Source: Gemmatimonadales bacterium
GTDB taxonomy: Bacteria; Gemmatimonadota; Gemmatimonadetes; Gemmatimonadales; GWC2-71-9
Length of the DNA: 8,889 bases
Reading direction: 5' to 3'
Assembly (NCBI GenBank): GCA_013813145.1
Contig: JACCSE010000410.1
Coordinates: 1 to 8,889, forward strand
Shown here: piece by piece, positions 1-6,532 of the stretch
Layout of the letters: each line of letters starts with the position of its first letter
Position numbering within the stretch: the stretch's first letter is position 1
Program-made: the position numbers and the translations under genes
Notes under the pieces: generated by a model
Database searches by the model: none
The model's input: only the letters and a program-made list of their open reading frames with translations
What the model was told of the DNA's origin: nothing

Positions 1-615
1 TTCGGGAAGCGGCGCGCCGCTGTGGGTGCGGAGGGCCAGCGAGATAGTGGCGTGGCGCACCCGGCCGAGCTGGTCCCAGGTGAGATCGGTCTGCCCGGCG
101 CGGTCGAAGTCGAAGCGATCGATCCAACGAACCTGCACGTCGGCGGCGGCGGAGTCACGCACCATCTGGAAGCGCACTCCGATTCCAGCCTGTTCCCAGC
201 GGTCGAACGCCTCCCGGACGAAGTCCCGCATCTGGGGCGAATAGCCCGGCGCGCCGCCTTCCACGAGGTAGACCCGCAACGGGGTTCCCCACCTGTCGGG
301 CCAGCGCCGCACCACCGAATCGGTACTGACGATCAGGGAATCGAGGTAGGTCCCGCCGGACTCCCGGGTCAATTGCTCCCTCGCGGCCAACCGGAGGCCC
401 CGATCCGCCACTCCGGCGGCAAACCGGCCCGCAGACCCTTCCCGATGCACATCTTCGCCCGCCGCTTGGAGATCGGCCGCGGCGGAGCGGCTGGCACCGG
501 TGCGTTGGGTCGGCGGTTCCGACTCGTCACCACGGCCGATCAGGTGATCGAGGCGGTCCGCGATGACGAGGAGGAGAAGGCCGAAGGTCACGAGTTGCAG
601 CAGGCGGGGGCGCAT
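1..615 (-). CDS. Matrixin-like (M10-type) metallopeptidase, N-terminal part, cut by window edge
   Basis: Read on the minus strand from ATG at 615, the frame stays open for 205 codons to the window edge, so the C-terminus is missing. Residues 5-19 form one hydrophobic segment, a signal anchor or uncleaved signal peptide. A charged, Ala-rich linker follows to about residue 85. From about residue 90 the sequence resembles the N-terminal half of matrixin-type zinc peptidases: RWPDRW (104-109) then PLRVYL (112-117), an amphipathic FVREAFDRW (132-140), a VRF strand (147-149), and AADVQVRW (157-164), like the 'F..W' and 'ADI.V.W' pattern before the active site. The HExxH zinc motif would lie beyond the left edge, so catalysis cannot be confirmed. 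The anchor predicts an extracytoplasmic domain. There is no Shine-Dalgarno, but a TATTCT hexamer sits 6 nt before the ATG. The gene is divergent from the MMPL transporter. The reading frame is well supported; the family call is moderate. Confidence 0.7.
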   Translation of the reverse strand, partial: MRPRLLQLVTFGLLLLVIADRLDHLIGRGDESEPPTQRTGASRSAAADLQAAGEDVHREGSAGRFAAGVADRGLRLAAREQLTRESGGTYLDSLIVSTDSVVRRWPDRWGTPLRVYLVEGGAPGYSPQMRDFVREAFDRWEQAGIGVRFQMVRDSAAADVQVRWIDRFDFDRAGQTDLTWDQLGRVRHATISLALRTHSGAPLPE

Positions 616-621
616 GTTCGG

Positions 622-627
622 AGAATA
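622..627 (-). promoter_or_regulatory. Candidate -10 element for a leaderless transcript of the peptidase gene
   Basis: On the minus strand TATTCT (627 to 622) is followed by exactly six bases and then the ATG at 615. A -10 hexamer at this distance would start transcription on or next to the A of the start codon. No Shine-Dalgarno-like purine run precedes the ATG, which fits a leaderless mRNA. The -35 region at 17 bp spacing reads TGGCCT and is only a weak match. TANNNT hexamers at this position are a known mark of leaderless genes in several bacterial phyla; the assignment here is inference. Confidence 0.35.
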
Positions 628-745
628 GGGGCAAACGGCGCGCCAGGCCACCCGCGCGGCTGGCGCGTACCCCCCTGGCACGTCTAACATTGGCCGGCCG
701 CGGGCCCTGGGACACCGACGCAGTCGGGAGGAGCCACTGAACCTG

Positions 746-3049
746 ATGGAACGATTCGCCCGCGCACTGGTGCGCCGGCGATGGGCGGTGCTCGCGGTAT
801 GGGTGGTAATCGGTGTAGTGGCGGCGGTCCGGGCGCCGGCGACACCGGGGCTGCTGAACATCCGTGGCGGCAGCGAGCGCAAAACCGAAGCATCGCACAC
901 CGAAGATCTGCTGAATACCAGGTTCAGCCGGCCGATCGGCGAGTTCTTCGCGGTGACCCTGGAGGGTCCCGCCCGCTTCGACAGCGGCGGCGGGCGGCCG
1001 GTCCTCGACACCCTGCTCGCCGGACTCGAGCGGCAATCGTACGTCCGGGGACTCGTCTCCTATCCCGCCACCGGCGACACCACTTTCCTGAGCCGGGACC
1101 GCCAGGCCACCTTCGTCATCGTCGCGCTCGACATCGGCTCGGGCGACAGCGCCGGCGCGCTGGTCCTGCCGGTCAGACGGACGGTGCGCGCCGCCCTCGC
1201 CCGGGCGCCGGGCGGTGGTGCCTACCGGGCGCGGGTGACCGGGCGGGCGCCGCTGGACCTGGACGTCCGCACCGTGGTCACCGACGACAGCAAGCGGGGG
1301 GAGCAGGCGCTGCTTCCGCTCACGTTGTTCATCCTGGTCCTCGCCTTCGGCGCGCTGGTCGCCGCGTCGCTGCCGCTCATCGTCGGAGTACTCGCGATCT
1401 CGGTCTCGTTGGCCATCATCGGCGTCATCGCGCACGTGACCCCGATGTCGGTGTTCGTGCTCAACATGACGACGATGATCGGGCTGGGCGTGGGGATCGA
1501 CTATTCGCTGCTCGTGGTCACGCGATTCCGGGAGGAGCTGGGGCGCGGACTCCGCGCGCTGCCGGCCGCGGTCAGCACGATGCTGACGGCGGGACGGGCC
1601 GTGGTCACCTCGGGGCTCACCGTGGTGGTCGGGTTCGGGGCGCTGCTGTTCACCCCACTGATCGAAACCCGGAGCGTGGGAATCGGGGGGCTCGTCGTCG
1701 TCGGCGTGGCGGTCCTGCTCTCCGTCACGCTCCTCCCCGCCCTGCTCGCCGTGCTGGGGCGGAACATCGACCGGCCCCGGTGGCTCGCGCGGAGGCTCGC
1801 CTGGTACCACGCGCCGCAGGTGTGGGAGAAATGGGCCCGGACGCTGAGCCGGCATCCGGTGCGGGCCATGGTCTTCGGCGGAGTCCTCATCGCTCTTCTC
1901 ACCGCGCCGGTCTTCTGGATCCGGATCGGGCTCCCGGCGCGGCACTGGTGGCCGGCCGGCACCGAGGCGGGCGAGGGGCTCGACGCGCTCTCGCGGATGG
2001 GGGTCGCGGGGTTCGTGCAGCCGATCCGGGTGCTGGTGCAGGTGCCGGAGGGACGGAGCGCGGTGCAGGCGGCATCGCTCCGGGGGCTTCGCACCCTGTC
2101 CGATTCGCTTCGCGCCGACCCGAGGGTTCGCGAGGTGCGGAGCCTGGTGGACGTCCAGCGGGGCTCGTCGCTCCTGGCGCTCTCGGTGCTGTACAGCGAT
2201 CTGGAGTCGGCGAGGGCCAGATACCCGAGCTTCGTCGACGCCTACCTCAGCGCGGATAGGCGCCTCGCCCTGCTCGACGTGATCCTGGCCGACACCACGT
2301 CGCTCACCACGGCGATGGACGTGGTGGAGCGGGCGCGGGCGCTGGGTGGGATGGATCTTCGCGGCACTCGCGACATGAGCGTCACCGTGGGCGGATATTC
2401 CGCTTCGGCGCTCGACTTCCAGCGCGATCTGCTGCGCCGGTTTCCGCTGCTCGTGGGTCTCATCCTGGGCGCGACCGCGATCATGCTGGCGGTCGCCTTC
2501 CGCTCGGTGCTGGTGCCGATCAAGGCGATCATCATGAACACCCTCTCGGTAAGCGCCACTTTCGGGCTGATCGTGCTGGTGTTCCAGCAGGGCGTGGGCG
2601 TGGAGCTCTTCGGGCTGGAGGGGCCGACCCGGGCGATCTTCGTGGTGATACCGGTGCTGGTTTTCGCGGTGGTGTTCGGGCTCAGCATGGACTACGAGGT
2701 GTTCCTGCTCAGCCGGATCAAGGAGGCCTACGACCGCACCGGACGGAACGCCGAGGCGACGATGGAGGGCTTGAGCGCGACGGCGTCGGTGATCACCTCC
2801 GCGGCGCTCATCATGATCCTGGTGTTCGGGGTGTTCGCGTTCGCCAGGGTCCTGGCGATGCAGCTCCTCGGGTTCGGGCTGGCGGTGGCGGTGCTGCTGG
2901 ACGCGACGGTGATCAGGATGGTGCTGGTGCCGGCGTTCATGCAGGCGATGGGGCGGTGGAATTGGTGGCCGGGGAACAGGGGGGCAGCGGGGCGGCAGGG
3001 CGGCGGGGCAGGAACGGCACACCCGGCGGAGTACGGAGAACGGCGGTAG
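746..3049 (+). CDS. MMPL/RND-superfamily transporter, 12 transmembrane helices
   Basis: A 767-residue integral membrane exporter of the MMPL branch of the RND superfamily. These proton-driven pumps move lipids or other hydrophobic compounds out of the cytoplasmic membrane. The topology is the duplicated 1+5 / 1+5 pattern. Helix 1 spans about residues 13-29, followed by an extracytoplasmic loop to about 185. Five helices then cover 188-340. Helix 7 is near 372-395, followed by a second loop to about 565 and five final helices to about 750. Each half carries the family signature acidic residue: GIDYSLLV (Asp252) and GLSMDYEVFLLSR (Asp649), expected to be the proton-relay sites. The length is normal. 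The chosen ATG has GGGAGGAG upstream, with rather long spacing of about 13 nt. TAACAT at 685-690 is a weak -10 candidate. No periplasmic adaptor or outer-membrane factor gene lies beside it, so it may act alone. The last ~20 residues, after the final helix, are encoded by a G-rich octamer array and look like low-complexity tail. The substrate cannot be deduced. Confidence 0.93.
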   Translation: MERFARALVRRRWAVLAVWVVIGVVAAVRAPATPGLLNIRGGSERKTEASHTEDLLNTRFSRPIGEFFAVTLEGPARFDSGGGRPVLDTLLAGLERQSYVRGLVSYPATGDTTFLSRDRQATFVIVALDIGSGDSAGALVLPVRRTVRAALARAPGGGAYRARVTGRAPLDLDVRTVVTDDSKRGEQALLPLTLFILVLAFGALVAASLPLIVGVLAISVSLAIIGVIAHVTPMSVFVLNMTTMIGLGVGIDYSLLVVTRFREELGRGLRALPAAVSTMLTAGRAVVTSGLTVVVGFGALLFTPLIETRSVGIGGLVVVGVAVLLSVTLLPALLAVLGRNIDRPRWLARRLAWYHAPQVWEKWARTLSRHPVRAMVFGGVLIALLTAPVFWIRIGLPARHWWPAGTEAGEGLDALSRMGVAGFVQPIRVLVQVPEGRSAVQAASLRGLRTLSDSLRADPRVREVRSLVDVQRGSSLLALSVLYSDLESARARYPSFVDAYLSADRRLALLDVILADTTSLTTAMDVVERARALGGMDLRGTRDMSVTVGGYSASALDFQRDLLRRFPLLVGLILGATAIMLAVAFRSVLVPIKAIIMNTLSVSATFGLIVLVFQQGVGVELFGLEGPTRAIFVVIPVLVFAVVFGLSMDYEVFLLSRIKEAYDRTGRNAEATMEGLSATASVITSAALIMILVFGVFAFARVLAMQLLGFGLAVAVLLDATVIRMVLVPAFMQAMGRWNWWPGNRGAAGRQGGGAGTAHPAEYGERR
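2980..3011 (+). repeat. G-rich octamer array at the 3' end of the MMPL gene
   Basis: Four degenerate 8-bp units, GGGGGCAG, CGGGGCGG, CAGGGCGG and CGGGGCAG, run head to tail on the plus (coding) strand. They encode roughly residues 746-756 of the 767-residue MMPL protein, downstream of its last helix. The array resembles those at 5528-5559 and 6501-6532 on the other strand and shares the core GGGGGGCAGCGGGGC with the latter. Its four G-runs of three or more with loops of 4-5 bases fit the simple G-quadruplex pattern. It is the most diverged of the three arrays. Confidence 0.6.
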
Positions 3050-3074
3050 TAGGTCGCTCCGCTACGGCGCCCGG

Positions 3075-3566
3075 CTAACGCTCCACCCCCGCCGCCTGCG
3101 CGGCGATCGCGGCCAGCCTTATCGCCAGGCTGACGATTCCCCACCCGATCAGCCCCAGCAGCACGGCGGTTCCCACGATCACCAGCGTCGCCAGCCGCGG
3201 ACGTCCGGACTGCGGGACCTCCTCCGCCGGGATCTCCTCCCGCACCGGCCGCCCGCGCACCCGGGCGTAGGCCTCGCGGCGCCGGGCGCCTTCGTCGTCG
3301 TCGGAGGCGGCGGCAACGGCGGCCAGCGCCGGGAGCTCGGGCAGCGCCAGGCCCGTTCCGGTGGGCGGCCGGAACCTGGACCGTTCGATCCAGGCTGCGC
3401 GGACCTCGGGGTGCGCGGCCACCGGCTGCCAGCTCTGCCGGACGGCGTCGAGCATCGGAGTGTCCGGCGACACCAGCGCGGCCTCCAGCGCATCGAGCAC
3501 GTCCTCGACGTCGGCGAACTCGAAATCCCCCGCGAGCGGGTCGGAGCAGCGGAAGCGGGCGTTCAC
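3075..3566 (-). CDS. Small tail-anchored-type membrane protein of unknown function, downstream of polA
   Basis: An unrecognised protein of 163 residues from GTG at 3566, or 166 from a CTG at 3575. The soluble part starts FRCSDPLAGDFEFADVEDVL, then an acidic, Ala/Leu-rich helix-like stretch. Next comes SPDTPMLDAVRQSWQPVAAHPEVRAAW (residues 33-59), whose 'dTp..D..rqsW.PV..HP' pattern faintly recalls GYF_2/DUF4339-type modules. That resemblance is weak and not a family assignment. Residues 85-120 are charged and probably disordered. Residues 125-149 are a clear transmembrane helix, with only 14 residues after it, so the N-terminus probably faces the cytoplasm. The polA stop codon overlaps the CTG (CTGA) and lies 5 nt before the GTG, so translation is probably coupled to polA. 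GGAGG sits 7 nt before the CTG but 16 nt before the GTG. No terminator is visible in the 25 bp between this gene and the convergent MMPL gene. Confidence 0.72.
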   Translation of the reverse strand: MNARFRCSDPLAGDFEFADVEDVLDALEAALVSPDTPMLDAVRQSWQPVAAHPEVRAAWIERSRFRPPTGTGLALPELPALAAVAAASDDDEGARRREAYARVRGRPVREEIPAEEVPQSGRPRLATLVIVGTAVLLGLIGWGIVSLAIRLAAIAAQAAGVER

Positions 3567-3571
3567 GGCGT

Positions 3572-6451
3572 TCAGTGCTTCGCCTCCAGCCAGTTCCCCC
3601 CTACCCCGATGTCCACCACCAGCGGCACCCGGAGCTCCACGACCTGCTCCATTTCGGTACACACCAGCTCGCGCATCGGATCCACCTCCTGGGGCGGCAC
3701 CTCGAACAGCAGCTCGTCGTGCACCTGGAGCAGCATCCGGCTCCGGAGGCCCCGCTCCACCAGGCCGTCGTGGATGTGGATCATGGCGAGCTTGATGAGA
3801 TCCGCGGCCGACCCCTGGAGCGGCGAGTTCTGCGCGGTGCGCTCGCCGTAGGCGCGCATGTTGAAATTGCGGTCGCGGATCTCGGGGACGTAGCGGCGGC
3901 GTTTGAAGATGGTCTCGACGTACCCCACTTCGCGGGCCAGTCGCACCTGCTGATCCAGGTAAGCGCGCACCCCGGCGAAGCGCTCGAAGTATCGCGCGAT
4001 GAAGGTCCGCGCTTCCTCCTGCGAGATCCCGAGCTGCCGGCTCAGCGCGAACGGCCCCTGCCCGTAGATGGTGGCGAAGTTGATGGTCTTGGCCCGGCCC
4101 CGCATTTCCGGTGTTACCTGCTCGACCGGGACGTTGAAAATGAGCGCGGCCGTCTGCCGGTGGATGTCTCCTCCCTGCCGGAATGCCTCGATGAAGGCCG
4201 GGTCGCCCGACAGGTGGGCCATAAGCCGGAGCTCGATCTGAGAGTAGTCGGCGACGAGGAACACCCACCCGGGGCGGGGGATGAAGCCGCGCCGGATCGC
4301 CTCGCCCCGCCCCGTCCGTACCGGAATGTTCTGGAGGTTGGGCTCCGATGAGCTGAGCCGGCCGGTGGCCGCGCCGGTTTGGCCGTAGCTGGTATGGATC
4401 CGGCCGGTGCGGGGGTTGATCCGCTCCGGGAGCGTGTCCACATAGGTACTCTTGAGCTTCTGCAGCTCGCGATACTCCAGGATGAGCCGGGGCAGCTCGT
4501 GCCCCACGGCGGCGAGCTGGTCGAGGACATCGGCGTCGGTGGAGGGGCCCGTCTTGGTGCGCTTGAGCACCGGGAGCTGGTGCTTTTCGAAGAGCACCGC
4601 CGCGAGCTGGCGGGGCGAATTGACGTTCAACTCGCAGCCCGCCACCCGCGCGCATTCCGCCTCCAGCCGCCGCAGGTCTCCGCCCAGCTCCTCGCCCAGC
4701 CGGGCGAAGAGAGCGCGGTCGATGGCGATTCCGTCCCACTCCATGTCGGTCAGCACCTCGACCAGGGGCATCTCGATCTCACGGAGCAGCGGCTCCATTG
4801 CGGTGCTCTGGAGTGAGGGGGCGAAGAAGTCGTGCAGGGCCAGCACCGTCGCGCTGTCGGCGCCACCGTAGGCCGCGGCGACGGGGATCGGCACTTCGGC
4901 GAACGGGATCTGCGCCTTCCCCTTCCCTGCCACGTCCTCGTAGCTCTGCATCGCGCGGCCCAGGTGCTCGAGGCTCAGGTTGTCGATCTCGTGGGAGCGG
5001 CGACCGGGGTCCAGCACGAAGCTCGCGAGCATGGAGTCGTACGCCACGCCGCCGAGTTCGATCCCCGCCCCGCGCAGTACCTGCCAGTCGTACTTGATGT
5101 TGTGGCCGGCCTTGCGGACGGCGGGATCGCGGAGCAGAGCCGCGACCGGAGCCAAGGCGAAGTCGGCGAGCGGCGGCAGGTTCCTGACCGGCGTCGGCGC
5201 GGCCAGCTCACCCGAGGGCGGGCGGTGGGCGAACGGGAGATACCACACCTCGGTCGGGCTCGCCGCGAGCGACAGCCCGATCAACTCGGCGTCGTGCGGC
5301 TCGATCGAGGAGGTCTCGGTGTCGATCGCGACCAGCGGCGCCGCGCGAAGGCGCTCCACCAGCTCGGGGAGCTGCGCCGCGTCGTCGATGATGGTGACCC
5401 TGGCGGCGGGCTGGTCGTCGAGCGCGAGCCAATCTTCGGGGGTGACGGGCCGGTCGGACGGACCGGCCGGCGGCTCCGCCGTCTCCACCATCCTATCCTC
5501 CGCACCAGCTCCCAGGGAAGCAACCTCCTGCCCCCCTGCCCCGCTACCCCCCTGCCCCCCCAGCCGCTTCACCAACGAAAAGAACTCCAGCTCCGACAGG
5601 ATCTTGACCACCGCATCCCGGTCCGGCTCGCTCAGCACCAGATCCCCGACGTCGAGCTCCACCGGCACGTCCCGCTTGATCGTCACCAGCTCGCGCGAGA
5701 GCCGCGCGTTGTCGGCCTGGGCCAGGAGCGCCTCGCGGCTCCGCTTGGCGGTCACTTCGGCGGCGTGGGCGAGGATGTTGTCGAGATCGCCGAACTCGGC
5801 GAGCAGCTTCTGCGCGCCCTTCTCCCCGATCCCCTTCACGCCGGGCACGTTGTCGGACGTGTCGCCCACCAGCGCGAGAAAGTCCACGACCTGTCGCGGC
5901 GGAACGCCCAGCCGCTCGGCGGCGTTGGACTCGTCGACCCAGGTTTCTTCAACCGCCGCGGGGCCGCCCCGCCCGGGATTGAGCAGGACGACGGCCGGTC
6001 CGATGAGCTGGTAGAAATCCTTGTCGCCCGAGACGATGACCGAGCGCAACCCGCGTTCGGAGCCCTGGGATGCCAGGGTACCGATGACGTCGTCGGCCTC
6101 GTAGCCGCGGACGGTGACGAGCGGGATGCGGAACGCCTCCAGCAGCGCGCAGATCCGCTCGAGCGATCGATCGAAGTCGGCCTGGAGCTCCTCGTCGAGC
6201 TTCTCGCGGGTGGACTTGTACTCGGGGTACCGCTCGGTGCGGAACGAAGTGCCGGCGTCGTTCACCCAGGCGACGTAGTCGGGGCGGTATTTCTCCCGAA
6301 GGCGCAGCAGAAAGTTGACCACTCCCCACGCCGCCGACGTGTTCTCCCCCCGGCTGGTCCTGAGCGGCCGCGTGATCATCGCGAAGAACGCGCGGTAGAT
6401 CAGGGCGTAGCCGTCGATGAGGAAGAGCTGGGGGGGAGAGTGGTTGGGCAT
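3572..6451 (-). CDS. polA: DNA polymerase I (5' nuclease, 3'-5' proofreading exonuclease, polymerase)
   Basis: A 959-residue family A polymerase that fills gaps in excision repair and replaces RNA primers during lagging-strand synthesis. Residues 1-290 are the 5'-3' nuclease: IDGYALIYRAFFA, GYEADDVIG, SGDKDF, and the helix-hairpin-helix GDTSDNVPGVKGIGEKGA. A linker of roughly 80 residues follows. The proofreading domain keeps all three exonuclease motifs: DTE (Asp377, Glu379), NIKYD (Asp455) and YxxxD (Tyr528, Asp532), so it should be active. The polymerase domain has motif A DYSQIELR (Asp735), motif B RGRAKTINFATIYG, and motif C QVHDE (His911, Asp912), ending in GNWLEAKH. E. coli Pol I is 928 residues; the extra length lies mainly in the linker, where 5528-5559 is a G-rich octamer array. 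The ATG at 6451 is chosen because MPNHSPPQLFLIDGYAL gives the usual family N-terminus. A TTG 48 nt upstream would only add repeat-derived sequence. There is no Shine-Dalgarno before the ATG. Confidence 0.97.
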   Translation of the reverse strand: MPNHSPPQLFLIDGYALIYRAFFAMITRPLRTSRGENTSAAWGVVNFLLRLREKYRPDYVAWVNDAGTSFRTERYPEYKSTREKLDEELQADFDRSLERICALLEAFRIPLVTVRGYEADDVIGTLASQGSERGLRSVIVSGDKDFYQLIGPAVVLLNPGRGGPAAVEETWVDESNAAERLGVPPRQVVDFLALVGDTSDNVPGVKGIGEKGAQKLLAEFGDLDNILAHAAEVTAKRSREALLAQADNARLSRELVTIKRDVPVELDVGDLVLSEPDRDAVVKILSELEFFSLVKRLGGQGGSGAGGQEVASLGAGAEDRMVETAEPPAGPSDRPVTPEDWLALDDQPAARVTIIDDAAQLPELVERLRAAPLVAIDTETSSIEPHDAELIGLSLAASPTEVWYLPFAHRPPSGELAAPTPVRNLPPLADFALAPVAALLRDPAVRKAGHNIKYDWQVLRGAGIELGGVAYDSMLASFVLDPGRRSHEIDNLSLEHLGRAMQSYEDVAGKGKAQIPFAEVPIPVAAAYGGADSATVLALHDFFAPSLQSTAMEPLLREIEMPLVEVLTDMEWDGIAIDRALFARLGEELGGDLRRLEAECARVAGCELNVNSPRQLAAVLFEKHQLPVLKRTKTGPSTDADVLDQLAAVGHELPRLILEYRELQKLKSTYVDTLPERINPRTGRIHTSYGQTGAATGRLSSSEPNLQNIPVRTGRGEAIRRGFIPRPGWVFLVADYSQIELRLMAHLSGDPAFIEAFRQGGDIHRQTAALIFNVPVEQVTPEMRGRAKTINFATIYGQGPFALSRQLGISQEEARTFIARYFERFAGVRAYLDQQVRLAREVGYVETIFKRRRYVPEIRDRNFNMRAYGERTAQNSPLQGSAADLIKLAMIHIHDGLVERGLRSRMLLQVHDELLFEVPPQEVDPMRELVCTEMEQVVELRVPLVVDIGVGGNWLEAKH
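5528..5559 (-). repeat. G-rich octamer array inside the polA interdomain linker
   Basis: On the plus strand four 8-bp units run CTGCCCCC, CTGCCCCG, CTACCCCC, CTGCCCCC. On the polA sense strand they read as GGGGGCAG-type units. They encode the Gly/Gln/Ser-rich piece GGQGGSGAGGQEV at about residues 298-309, between the 5' nuclease and proofreading domains. The flank CAACCT beside the array is shared with the array at 6501-6532, so the two may have a common origin rather than being chance low complexity. Array length is not a multiple of three per unit, so a change by one unit would shift the polA frame. Confidence 0.7.
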
Positions 6452-6457
6452 GGGAGA

Positions 6458-6463
6458 AAAATA
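6458..6463 (-). promoter_or_regulatory. Candidate -10 element directly upstream of the polA ATG
   Basis: TATTTT on the minus strand (6463 to 6458) lies exactly six bases before the polA ATG at 6451, the same geometry as TATTCT before the peptidase gene. No Shine-Dalgarno is present, so polA could be transcribed as a leaderless mRNA. There is no recognisable -35 at 17-18 bp, and these bases are also the U-tract of the hairpin described for this gap. The two readings compete, so confidence is low. Confidence 0.25.
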
Positions 6464-6476
6464 AGGGGGGCAGCGG
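6464..6476 (+). repeat. Inverted partial copy of the octamer array core
   Basis: AGGGGGGCAGCGG on the plus strand is the exact inverse of 6522-6534 in the neighbouring array. It is the only copy in the window with its G-rich strand opposite to the mRNA direction of the genes around it, and it supplies the closing arm of the hairpin before polA. Confidence 0.6.
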
Positions 6477-6500
6477 CGGGCCATCTGCCACCGGCACAAC

Positions 6501-6532
6501 CTGCCCCCCTGCCCCCCTGCCCCGCTGCCCCC
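6501..6532 (-). repeat. G-rich octamer array just after the GWxTD gene
   Basis: Four units on the plus strand, CTGCCCCC, CTGCCCCC, CTGCCCCG, CTGCCCCC, are the most regular array in the window. The GWxTD stop codon (6535-6533) abuts it, so on the mRNA it is the first 3' untranslated sequence. The sense strand has four G-runs of four or more with short CA or CAGC spacers, matching the simple G-quadruplex pattern. Its proximal unit also forms one arm of the hairpin before polA. Confidence 0.75.

Noticed and set aside
22..687. Plus-strand open frame at the left end
   Set aside because: The minus strand over the same bases has a coherent matrixin-like protein with a signal anchor; the plus-strand product has no such structure.
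527..3022. 831-codon open frame on the minus strand opposite the MMPL gene
   Set aside because: It is antisense to a clear 12-helix transporter. Its product is dominated by Arg, His, Pro, Asp and Glu with no domain, as expected for the stop-poor antisense frame of GC-rich coding DNA.
3050..3074. Bidirectional terminator between the convergent MMPL and small membrane-protein genes
   Set aside because: Only a direct repeat of CGCTCC and a GGCGCC palindrome are present; no stem with a T-run on either strand.
6452..6499. Upstream TTG start for polA adding 16 residues
   Set aside because: The extension (MCRWQMARRCPPYFSP) is encoded by the intergenic hairpin region and has no ribosome-binding site. 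The ATG at 6451 gives the normal family N-terminus.
5528..6532. CRISPR-like or satellite repeat
   Set aside because: Units are 8 bp, contiguous without spacers, and only four per array; no cas-like gene is nearby.
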